From Rhabdornis inornatus (Eukaryota > Chordata > Aves > Passeriformes > Rhabdornithidae): a stretch of 64,000 nucleotides of DNA. Within the stretch, counting starts at the first letter, position 1. Each line of letters starts with the position of its first letter. The notes beneath the pieces were generated by a model, which saw only the letters and a program-made list of their open reading frames with translations, had not been told where the DNA came from and made no database searches. The translations under genes were made by a program, and so were the position numbers. The stretch covers positions 186,001-250,000 of the forward strand of contig VWZS01008810.1 in assembly GCA_013397075.1 (NCBI GenBank). The letters are read 5' to 3'. Of the stretch, positions 25,444 to 35,595 are shown one piece after another.

Positions 25444-28049
25444 GAGGGATAAGATCTGACCCTTTTTTAAGATGTGTCTCATTGCTTCAGACATCATTCT
25501 GTATGTATATAGGATAATATTATATGTTGTGTAATATTTCCCTGCCTAGAAACCTAGAATCATCATTCACTACTACACTGTGCAAGCTTTTCTTCAGGAG
25601 AACAAAAAGACATCTGTGAAGTTCTTCACTGCTTTCAGCTATTTGGCAGCACTGTTGGTAGGGAGCAGTGGAAGACTGAAGGGTTAGAGAAGCTAACATA
25701 TTTAGAATAACCCTAAAACGAATTGCTGTAGGACAAGTGGTTACATTAGTGTGCATCCTCAAAGAACAAATGACATGTTGACAATCTCTTCCATCATCTT
25801 AATGCACTGCAATGCAATTAGAAGAGAAAATCAAGTAGTGGACGAATAAATTGCAATTCAAAGCTCTAATTTATTAATATTAATGTATTTGCTATTATTA
25901 GTGTATCCTGTATATGTAACATCTGTAGACTCTCAAAGAATTGTATGGAAGCACCAATCAGACCTGTGGATTCAGAGTGCTAGTTGGGATATAAATATGT
26001 ATTCTGATTTAGACCTGACATGAGGACCTTACATAATCACATTTCTGTAATATCTGATTGTTTGACGTTAAAGAAAATGATCTGCCATTCGGCCTCGTAC
26101 TTCTCTGTGACAGCTCATCTCCTCAGATATTTCCAGGGAAGGCTAAATAAGCAGTGAAAGACAGTATCTTTGGCAAAAGCAGTAACAGCCCTTAGCAACC
26201 AATTGTAAACATAAACAGTAAAGTGCAGACATGACCAACAACTACATCCTAAATGAGAGATGTTTCAACCTGCAATGGAAATGGAAAGGTTTTTGTAAAC
26301 TGAGCAGGATTGCATCAGGATTGTTTGCAAGGATCATATAGCCACACTTGTCACAAGCACCAACAGCAGAGCTGCTAGTAAGGAAAGAGAGGATCTGAGC
26401 TGATCTGAAATAAAGTTTGGTGGGGATCTTGATTCAGCACTGCATGGGTTACAAAGCCATGTTCAGTGCTCTCTTGAGACCTCAGTGCAGGCTGAGGGAG
26501 TGCTACAATCCCAGCGCTCAGATCCAGACTCATGAAGAGGTACTACTCAAAAAGACCACTTGAGTCCTGAATTCCATGAGACTTGAGGTAAAATTACTCT
26601 GAATGCTCTCAAGAGCCCTCAGCTTTTTGTAAAGCAGTCTGTGTCCCCTGTAGCGTGTCTAGAGCCCACCCACATGGCTTTACCTTGCATAAGAGCTTCA
26701 GTAAGTGATTACAAGTGCTATTGGGGTAGTTAGAAAACTCAGATAAGCCAAAACTACCAAGCTTGTGTGGCTGCGAGACTTTAAAAACATTTTATCCGTT
26801 GTACTTTCCCTCTTTTTCTGTCTTCTGTCACCTTACCTATTTCTGTCAGGATTTTCTTATCCAAGGCTCCTAGGGAATATATAGAGTCTCAGAGTCTGCT
26901 GCTCCTTGGTGAAGTTCAGCTCATCCATGTAAAAGACACTTCTGTGCTCAAGATGGTGAGAACAGCGAGTTAGCAGACAGACTGATTTAGCCAATCTGAA
27001 AAGTTCGTCTATAAAAGGCCTCATCTTTTTTGAATGTTTCCTGCAGATCTCCAAGACATTGTGCAGCTGAAGTTTAAATTTTCACATACCAGAAATAAAT
27101 AACCTGTGAGGTCTGTTATGAAATAGAAATAATCATCATTTCAGACCAGTTAGCCATAGCCCCAAGAGCTGATTTTGCAGGATTTACTCTCAAAGCAAGA
27201 TCTTACTTTTCAAAGACCAACCCATCCATAGCTTTTAACAGAGCAGTCAAGGCAACAGGTGGAATTTGGTCTTAGTTCATGGGAAGAGTCAGCACTCCAG
27301 TAACAGCTCTGCCCATGGCTGTAGGCTGGCAAGAGCCAGCCATTGCTCACAGAGAACCTGTGTCATGGGGAGGCAGGCTAAGGCTCCATCTTTGCCCCCT
27401 CAGACCACGTTGCTTCAAGTGGTTTCACCCACTGAAGCCTCTGAGGACTTGGCAAAAAGAGCTGTCACCAGCCATTTGGATAATCAAAGCTCAGCTACTT
27501 CTCTCCTGTGCATACATGCATGTGTTCCTGCATATAGATATGAATCTGAGACATACAAAGGATGCTCAGGAATACTTTGACATGTTTCCTGACACTTCCC
27601 GCAGTCAGCTTGCCAATCCTTAACTATATGAGATGTGACTTCTCTAAAGGTGGGAAATGGAAATAACGAACAACTCATTTGAGTGGGACTCTTATGCAGA
27701 GTTTTAGCTATCACCTCAGCCGTCTTTTAAAAAACTGAAATTAAGGGAAAATTCTAGTAAAAGATCCCACATTGCATCATTAAGAAATTGCAGGTCTTCA
27801 TATTTTGGAACAAAGAGCAGACATTTGAGAGCTAAGACGTGGCAGCAGAGAGATTACAGCAAAGCAGACACTGAAAGAAAAGAAGAATCATACAACCAAG
27901 TAAGTTAGCAAAAATGTGTGTGCTCAGTAAAAATGTATTGTCACAACCAACTTGCTTCATCTTTTCTTGGCTAACTTGCTGGATCCCAGGTTGTAGGCTT
28001 TAGTAGTCAGATGTTGAGGTGGGCAGAGGCTTTCTAAGGTTTTTTAAAA

Positions 28050-28302
28050 TCACAGAGTATCTCCAGTTCTTCAGCTAGAAGGGATCATAAGGATCTTTGA
28101 GTTCAACTGCCTGCTCCTCACAGGATTAGCTAAAACTAAAAACTAAAATATATGACTAAAAACATTGACCAGATGCTCCTTGAACTCTGAAAGGCTTGGT
28201 GTCATGACCCCTTCCCTGGGGAGTCTGTTCCAGTGCCCAACTATCCTCTGGGTGAAGAACTTTTTCCTAATGTCCGCTCTGAATTTCCCCTGACACTACA
28301 CC
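28050..28302 (-). mobile_element. CR1 LINE 3' end fragment (minus strand)
   Basis: Read on the minus strand this matches the conserved CR1 3' region as I know it. On the plus strand one sees the reverse-complement landmarks: a CACAGA start, GAGTTCAACTGCCTGCTCC, CTTCCCTGGGGAGTCTGTTC, and GGTGAAGAACTTTTTCCTAAT. It is a 5'-truncated copy of about 250 bases, typical for CR1. Several small indels and substitutions suggest an old insertion. Subfamily is not assigned. Confidence 0.85.
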
Positions 28303-30250
28303 TAGAAAAAGCTAGTTTTTCCACAAAGTGTTACATATCTGCATTATATACAGCCTGAAGTTCTTAAGCCTTAAGTCAGTTTTAACAGCTAAACTAGTCA
28401 ATGCAACAATTGTCTCCCCACATTTTTCTTGAGTTCAGTGAATGTTTTTGCATGTGAAGAAAACCAGCACATTGATCTTAGACTGTCCAGACCTGAAAAT
28501 AAATACTTTGTATGGGATCACCCATTTAATAATTTGTTTAATGTTTAATAATTTCACAATCTCTCATTTTTAATCCAGAGCTTTCTTGAATTTTTAAAAA
28601 AGTAATTAAATGTCAGTACATTTCGAAACAGATTTTATTTTAAAATGTTAAAGGCACTTCCAGCAAATTGTGAAAAACTCTTCCATTTGTTTTCAAAGCA
28701 AGGAAATTAATTAATACAATCTTTTCTTGAAAAAAATGGACAAATTTTGACAGAAAGACATCTGACAAAAATGATAGAAGTTCGTATTTTAAAAGTCAGA
28801 AGAAAGCAAAAATGCTCCCTTTTCATGGGGTCCTTATGACACAACCTCTTCTTAGGTACCACATTTTTTCCTCACTGCTTTAAATGCAGGACATGCTCCA
28901 ACAGTGAAGTGTACTTATGTACTGTAACTTCTCCATCTTCTCTGGCGAAATTTGTATGGCAAAGATTGGGAGAGGTGTTTATGACTAAGGCGTGCAAGGG
29001 TGACTTGGATGTGAATCCTTTTGGTTGAGAGGTCTTGCACATGGAGTCCATGGAAGGGGCTGGCACTGCTCAGGCCAGCTGGCACAGCAACCTCCCTGTA
29101 TGCAGTTACACTCACCTGGACTCCAAAGCAGATGCCTGGGAACAAAATACTTTTTAGGAGCAGCCCTTGAAGTGAGTGGGCTCTCCAGCCATCCTTGCAA
29201 ATGGCTTGGGAGAGTCCTAACTGTGCTGTGGCAGGCGATGCTCCCGCAATGTGACAGCACAGACAAGCGGGCTCCTCAGCCTGAGGGTAAATCTGATCAC
29301 GTAGGCATGCCCATCAAAACTGCTGGAAATGCTAAGGACTCTGTAAAAATCGGCTCTCTCAATCTGAGCAGCCAAAATTGCTGGATACCTTGGGCATCTA
29401 GGACCTTAATTTCTACATTATAAAGCAATGGTAATAATGGTGTCCTACTGAAGGGGAGGCTGGGATACCCTGGAAGCACTTGGGTAGGACAGGGAGAGCT
29501 CCCTGAGGGAAATTCAGCACTTTGCGTGTAATGTAGGCCTTGCAGCAGGAAATGCTGAATAACATCAGAGGCCAAATAGTGAATGAGAAAGATGAAAAGA
29601 AATGGTAAATAATTACCCGTTCATGTAAAAAGGAAGGGCCTGTTGGGAGAATCACACCATTAAAAGCTGCATGTCTGTGGTGTGGGGGAGGGCACTTAAC
29701 CTTCCTTCTGGCTTTCCCCAGCTTTTTGAGTTGTAGTCTTTGAAGTTTTCATTTTTATTTAATGCAAAGAACTGGCTTTGATTTGAAGAGTTTTATGTAA
29801 TATTACAGGTATTTTGCTACAAAGTAATTTTATTATTGCACAGGGAGAATGTAGGGTTTATCTAGATTTGCTCTTATATATGGGGGTAGAACTTGTGTTT
29901 TTCTCTTTGCTAAGAGTGCTGGTGAGCACCATGCTGGCTTTGCCTGCCTCCCAAGGGATAGTTACATTTATTACTAGCCCACAGAAGACAGGGTGCATGG
30001 TAGAGTTGCACACAGCCTAAAGGTTAAGACAATAAGCCAAGCTGAAAAGTATTTTAAGACTTCTTAAGAAAAAAACCAAAAATCTCCTGAGTTAGTTACA
30101 GTAGCTAAAATCCAGAAATGTAATTTAATTAATTATAAAGGTAACCTTACTTGTATCATTTTGTTATAATTAAAGATCCAGTTATTTTATATTAAATTGA
30201 TAGTGTGGATTTTCAAGTTAGAAATGTTATATAGTAACATAAAGGTGATT

Positions 30251-31062
30251 TCCTTTTTCGACAAGGTAACCCACCAATTTGATAGGGGGAAAGCAGTGGA
30301 TGTAATCTTTTTGGATTTCAGTAAGGCTTTTCGTACCATCTCTCACAGGATCCTTCTGGATAAATGTCCAGCACACAGCTGGATAAACACACCATGGGAT
30401 GGGTGAGCAACTGGCTCATGAGTTGGGCACAAAGGGTTACAGTAGATGGGGTGACATCAGACTGGGGATCTGTCACTAGTGGAGTTCCACAGAGCTCCAT
30501 CCTCAGCCCTATGCTCTTTAATGTCTTCATAAATGACATGGACGCAGGACTGGAAGGGATATTAAGCAAGTTGGCAGGTGATATGAAACTGGGAGGAGCT
30601 ATTGACTCCCTTGAAGGCAGGAAGGCCCCGCAGAGAGACCTTGATAAATTAGAGAGATGAGCAATCACCAACCACATGAGACGTAATAAGGACTAGTGCC
30701 CAGATTCTCTATCTGGGTGGTGCAACCCTGGATGGGTGTGCAGACTGGGGAATGAGAGGCTGGAAATCAGTGCCACAGAAAGGGACCTGGGGGTCCTGGT
30801 CAACAGAAAGTTGAATCTGAGTCAGCAGTGCCCTGGCAGCCAGGAGGCCCAAACCTGTCCTGGGGAGTATCAGGCACAGCATCACCAGCTGGGCAAGGGA
30901 GGGGATTGTCCTGCTCTGCTCTGAGCTGGGGCAGCCTCACCTCCAGTGCTGGGAGCAGTTCTGCACCACAATATAATGATATAAAACTATGGGAGAGTGT
31001 CCAAAGGAGGACTATGAAGATGGTAAAGGGATCTTATGATTCTGAAAGTAGAGGCCATTGAT
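30251..31062 (+). pseudogene. CR1 LINE reverse transcriptase fragment (dead)
   Basis: The + strand encodes pieces of a CR1 ORF2 reverse transcriptase in several frames. They include KAVDVIFLDFSKAF (RT core), SGVPQSSILSPMLFNVFIND, and a later block containing ERDLGVLVNRKLNLSQQC, then EX...GS and LWESVQRR-type text near the end. In the catalytic box the expected Asp-Asp pair reads LAGDMK, so one catalytic aspartate is lost. Frame changes near 30.36 kb and 30.9 kb and a stop at 30658-30660 break it further. Both ends are truncated: no endonuclease domain upstream and no CR1 3' UTR downstream. It is a fossil, not an active gene. Confidence 0.9.
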
Positions 31063-33873
31063 TAAGTTTTTGTTAAAGACACAGTTAAAACCAGGATTTT
31101 TAACCAAGGTTTGGGGAAAAGCTGCACAGGAAGAAATTTGTTTTAAATTGTCATCAGAGAACTAAAGAAGGTATGAAGAACGAAAGAAGTTGGGAAGAGC
31201 ACTTAGGAAGGGAACTAAAATAATTCATTTATTTCTTTTTAAGTTACACATTCTCCTTCAGTGTATATTTCAATGAAAAGAGCTCTGTAAAAAAGGCAAA
31301 AAATCACTCTAATGGTTCAAGATTCTTCACTTGGGAAAATGTGCTTTTTTTTCACAGAATGGTGCATGTTGAGAATGGTGATTCATCCCTTGGTATATAC
31401 ATATATACATAGCACGTTCTCAACACTAAACTTAATAGTGTTTCACTGCTGACTTCAGTGTGGCCACCAGGATTTTGAAAGTTTTTTAGAAAAAACACAT
31501 TTCCTCAAGTTTAAAGATGCAACCAATAATTATACCGAAAAATCAGAAAATGTTTTATCAGCTTTACACCAGTCATGGGGAGACTAGAGTTTTTTTTCAT
31601 TGTTTAAAAAATACGTGTGGTAACTACACTGCAGAAAAGTTAAAACAATGCATAGTCTTGTGTATCTTTTGTTTCTGCAATCAGAAAAATAAATAAGGAT
31701 ATAGTTAACTTATTAATAAGATGAGATGTTTGATTTCTATTGCGTTTTACTCGATATTGCTAATATTAGGGTACACATTTTCATTTTAAAAACAGAAAAA
31801 TAAATCCCTGAGATACAACAGTGAATAAACTAGTGAACCTCTCTAGAAAATGCCTGAAGACTGATTTCATGAAGGATGACAGAACCTCTTTATGAGTTTC
31901 TTAAATTCTTGTGTTTTCTTATGTAAGACAACCTTTAAAGGAGAAATATCATTGTGCATTAGAGTCTAAAAGGATTTTTTTAAAAATATAGTTTGCAAAT
32001 CTTTCTTCTGTAGGGAAATAGCTTCTCATAACTATTTACTCTTCGTGTAGTTGTCTGTATGTCAGAAGACTGAGAAATGCATCACAGATTACTAGGAAAT
32101 GCTTAAATGAGGAGATCTTGGAATCTTGGAATTGAAGATTGGAATCCCCCGCTTCTCAGAAGTCTCACCATCATCCCCTTGCATATAAGGCAGCGAGGAG
32201 GAGGGTAAAACCAGAGAAAAAAAAATCAGCCTAAGGTCAAGAGAAAAAAAACAAAACACAAAACAAAAAGATATATGTTATGTAAACCTACTGATGCCAG
32301 GCTTTGATTTTGATAGGACATTTATCTTTGCAAGTGAAGTTATCAGATTATCTTTTTTGTGAATGAAGGTAAATGTTACAGGCTTAAACCCTTATGTAAT
32401 TAGGCACAGAAGTGCTCTGGGTTGCACTGGGAGATGAGGAGGGATCTTCACAATGCAGTGCTGGAGGCAGGATGGGAAGATGCAGAATATTTTGACCCTT
32501 GCAGTTTTGAAGTAAGTTCAGCTTGACAGTGAAATTGGTAACTAAAATGGTGCTCTGGGCTGTTGCCATCACTTAGCTTATGCACAAAACAGAACAAAAA
32601 ATAAAAGAAAATCTTTAGATGTAAGTATTACTCTGATAAGTCATTTTCCTCTTTTCTGATGTTTTTGGACATGATAGTCTGTTATACCTGGATTGTAGTT
32701 GACTGAGTTTTATTTTATCTATTGGCAGAGGAACTTTTAAAGTTTAGATATAATGAAGTTTAGCAATTTTGATTTTGTACCGGGAACATAGCCAATGAGC
32801 TGTCATGAGCATGTCAGATGAGACACTGGAATTATTCTTTGTTTTTCCTGATACTTCTAGTAAAGGATTATTCTAGATCCTCACTGCTCTGTGACCTTCT
32901 AATTCTCTTTCAGATTTCTGCCTTTTCTCATGATGACTTTGTACCCATTTGTTCTTGTGCCAACTGGTACTTCAGTACAAATAGTTCAAACCCCTCCCAG
33001 GTCTTTACTCCTGATGTATTTATAGGTAACAATCCCTCCCAGCAGAACTTTCATGCTTACTTTGCAAAGAGGATCAAATTCTTGTATGCATCAAATTCTT
33101 TTACTTGTTGGGCTTATTTTACGTCAAGCCAAACAAACCAAGCAAACAAAAGAAACCCCAGATTGTTGAACTGTTGATTTGCTGAGAACAGGAGAAGATA
33201 TCAACTCTGGGAAATTACAGCGGAGAGGTTTCCAAGTTTGGAACAGAAGCCTTGTCTAAGAATTCTTTGGGCTATGTATGATACTATTGCTAGGTTAATA
33301 TTTAAGCACTGTGTCTGACAGTTGGCAGCAGTAGAGATGGTGGGTGGGTTTCCTTCCTGACTGATGCTGGTGTTCCAAATTTGGTGACAAACAGCTGCCG
33401 TTCAGAATTCACCGAAGCAATGGGCACAGTGAGTGAGGATGCACTTGTGGATTATTGAAACTGAGGTCGCTGATTGCTGTCATGCAGTCATGTCTGCAGC
33501 AATTTAACAGGTGAACAGTGGGGAAGAGAAGAGCCTTTCAGAGGATCCAGAGAACAGTATGCAGAGCCCTTGCCTACAACATGTATTACTGGTCAGTTGG
33601 CCACAAAAGACTAAGAACTCTTTTGATCCATTTGTAAAGAAATAAATGCTGTGTGGTGCCAAAAATTACAACTTCTCAGAATGGCAGTAGAATTGTTTGG
33701 TGAATAACATTTATCCATGAAATAATACAGCAAGCTAAGATTTTAATTGGACAAGGAGAGAAGCAATTTGGTCTGGAGATTTTGATAAGTTGAGATTGTT
33801 TTATTCGGTTTCAGTATCATCCAAATTTGAATTTTTCAAAAGAAGGTAGACTAGCCTCTGTCTTTACTTATAG

Positions 33874-33917
33874 ATATCTCCACAATCTTTCCATTTGCAC
33901 ACCTCACACATTAAAAG
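33874..33917 (+). other. KCNB2: Candidate alternative 44-bp exon in intron 1
   Basis: A pyrimidine-rich tract ending TTTACTTATAG (AG at 33872-33873) and a near-perfect donor AAAAG/GTAAGTAAT (GT at 33918-33919) bracket 44 bases, only 332 bases upstream of exon 2. No ATG lies inside. If included in the leader it would shift the 95-codon upstream frame so that it stops at TAG 34299-34301, before the KCNB2 ATG. Splice-site strength is the only evidence; many such pairs in introns are never used. Confidence 0.25.
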
Positions 33918-34249
33918 GTAAGTAATAAAATTAAGCTTAAGCAAACACAGCTGCATCAGAAACTGATTCTTAAAAAAACACACAGAAAAAACCAAGTCCT
34001 TTGTACAAATTGTCACAGTTGATTTTCACAAATATAGAAATTCCAGTGAGTTTTTCCTTTGCTTAAACATAGTGCTCTTAGCTATTCCAGTTGTTTCAGT
34101 GCTCCTGGATATTACCACAAAGAGTATCACTGTAAAGAGGGCAAATTGCAATCATTAAATTTTCATCTGCATATGAAAGTATGGAAAAAGAGAGAGAGAT
34201 TGAGGGATGCATTCTACATGGCAATATTCTAATGTTTTGTCTTTTTTAG

Positions 34250-34355
34250 CTTCAGGAATGGAGCTGTCTGTCTGAAGAGGATTCTGCCCAAATACTCGTA
34301 GTCTCCAAGCTCATTTTCCTACAGACTCTGGTGTTACAACTTCATCTTTTTCAGA
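34250..34355 (+). promoter_or_regulatory. KCNB2: KCNB2 exon 2 5'-untranslated part
   Basis: It begins after the acceptor AG at 34248-34249 and runs to the ATG at 34356. An in-frame TAG at 34299-34301 lies upstream of the start, so the channel cannot be extended N-terminally through this exon. A five-codon uORF (ATG 34258, TGA 34273-34275) has strong context (G at -3, G at +4). A second, also pyrimidine-rich AG (TTCATCTTTTTCAG, ending 34354) lies one base before the start codon. Using it would remove 105 bases including the short uORF. Confidence 0.7.
34258..34275 (+). promoter_or_regulatory. Five-codon uORF before KCNB2 start
   Basis: ATG-GAG-CTG-TCT-GTC-TGA, in favourable initiation context, ends 80 bases before the KCNB2 ATG. 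Such short uORFs usually permit reinitiation but lower translation. It is present only if the upstream acceptor at 34249 is used. Confidence 0.5.
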
Positions 34356-34934
34356 ATGGCTGAGAAAGCTCCACCAGGGATCACCAAAAAGTCTTCAAGG
34401 TCCACCCTTTCTCTCCCTCCAGAACCAGTGGAGATCATTAGGAGCAAAGCCTGCTCGCGGAGGGTTAAAATAAATGTCGGTGGACTCAACCATGAGGTGC
34501 TGTGGAGGACTTTGGACAGACTTCCAAGGACACGATTAGGAAAGCTCAGAGACTGCAATACCCATGAATCTCTGCTAGAAGTATGTGATGACTACAATCT
34601 GAATGAAAATGAGTATTTTTTTGATCGACATCCAGGGGCTTTCACTTCCATTTTAAATTTCTACAGGACAGGGAAACTACATATGATGGAAGAAATGTGT
34701 GCTCTCTCTTTTGGCCAGGAGCTTGATTACTGGGGGATTGATGAAATATATTTAGAATCTTGCTGCCAGGCAAGATACCATCAAAAGAAAGAGCAAATGA
34801 ATGAGGAACTGAGGAGAGAGGCAGAGACACTGCGAGAGAGAGAAGGGGAAGAGTTTGATAATACCTGCTGCCCAGAGAAAAGAAAGAAGCTTTGGGACTT
34901 GCTGGAGAAACCCAACTCATCTGTTGCAGCAAAG
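34356..34934 (+). CDS. KCNB2: Kv2.2 potassium channel, first coding exon (193 codons)
   Basis: Encodes the cytoplasmic N-terminus of a Shab-family voltage-gated K+ channel subunit, which forms delayed-rectifier tetramers in the plasma membrane of neurons and muscle. The T1/BTB domain spans about residues 36-140: KINVGG at 38-43, FFDRHPGAF at 88-96, and FYRTGKLH at 102-109. The interfacial zinc motif HX5CX20CC of non-Shaker Kv channels is intact (His109, Cys115, Cys136, Cys137). A charged Glu/Arg-rich helix follows (about 143-167), then the linker to S1. The start has A at -3 and G at +4, with an in-frame stop 57 bases upstream. The last codon is Lys193, followed by GTAGGC, so the exon ends in phase 0 just before S1; the rest of the roughly 900-residue protein lies in a later exon outside the window. 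Assignment to KCNB2 over KCNB1 rests on the N-terminal residues and the post-T1 segment as I remember them. Confidence 0.95.
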
Positions 34935-35469
34935 GTAGGCTAAACAATAGGCTTAATACAAAGATAATAGAAAATGGTTTCATGACCCCATGCATCCTAC
35001 TTGCAGGATTCAACAACATCCACTAAAACATTTAGAGAAAAGAAGACTCTAAAAATCTGCATATCATTAAGTGAAAACACCCAAATCTTTCCTAAACCCC
35101 ACTTAAATTAGCAGGAGCCCTGTTGAGTTCAGCTGTTTTTAGGCAACTACTGTATTTTGCTTTTACTCTATGTGATGAGAAACATCTGTGTGATTCTTAA
35201 TAGACTCCATATGAAACATTTCAATGAAAATACAGACATAGTACATTATCTACTTGTTTGTTAGAACAGGATTTGGTTATGACAAACATCCATTTCAGTA
35301 TTGCTTGTCCTGTTACAGGCACTGCATATGTGGTGTGTCAGTGTCTGGTAGGTTGTGCTGGATAGGCTATCAAAGAGTCAACAGCTGTTTACTATGACAC
35401 TATGGCATGTTTTCTCTTATACTACATTTTTGCAATCAAGAATTAGAGTGTTTTCTATAAAAATACTAT

Positions 35470-35595
35470 AATATTAATGTATATATACACGTGTATATAT
35501 TTATATGTATGCATTTTTATGTGTATGTGGGTACATAATATATTAACAACTATATATTCTATACATTTATACACACACACAAATATATGTGTGTC
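35470..35595 (+). repeat. AT/TG-rich low complexity with 20-bp palindrome
   Basis: TA, TG and CA dinucleotide steps dominate. At 35481-35500 lies a 20-base perfect palindrome whose centre is CACGTG, the E-box core recognised by bHLH-zipper proteins. In such low-complexity sequence the palindrome may be incidental. Confidence 0.8.

Larger units (their letters stand above)
18443..34249 (+). other. KCNB2: KCNB2 intron 1 (predicted)
   Basis: About 15.8 kb from the exon 1 donor GTAAGC at 18443 to the acceptor at 34248-34249, which has a T-rich tract ending TTTTTTAG. Content: GC-rich continuation of the CpG island to about 18.72 kb with a 20-bp unit repeated twice at 18596-18634, then AT-rich unique sequence, a 12-bp tandem repeat at 25.4 kb, CR1 fragments at 28.05 and 30.25 kb, and a possible alternative exon at 33.87 kb. 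Open frames inside, the longest 157 codons at 20358-20831, show no domain and look random. Confidence 0.6.
34250..34363 (+). promoter_or_regulatory. Upstream overlapping ORF 2, exon 2 part (37 codons)
   Basis: Continuation of the frame opened at 18269, in phase 0 from the acceptor. It reads 37 sense codons and stops at TGA 34361-34363, overlapping the KCNB2 start codon (34356-34358) in another frame. The two candidate acceptors differ by 105 bases, a multiple of three, so the same stop is used with either. Its existence depends on the predicted exon 1 to exon 2 splice. Confidence 0.4.

Noticed and set aside
34642..35019. 125-codon minus-strand frame
   Set aside because: It is the antisense shadow of the KCNB2 coding exon and has no domain of its own.
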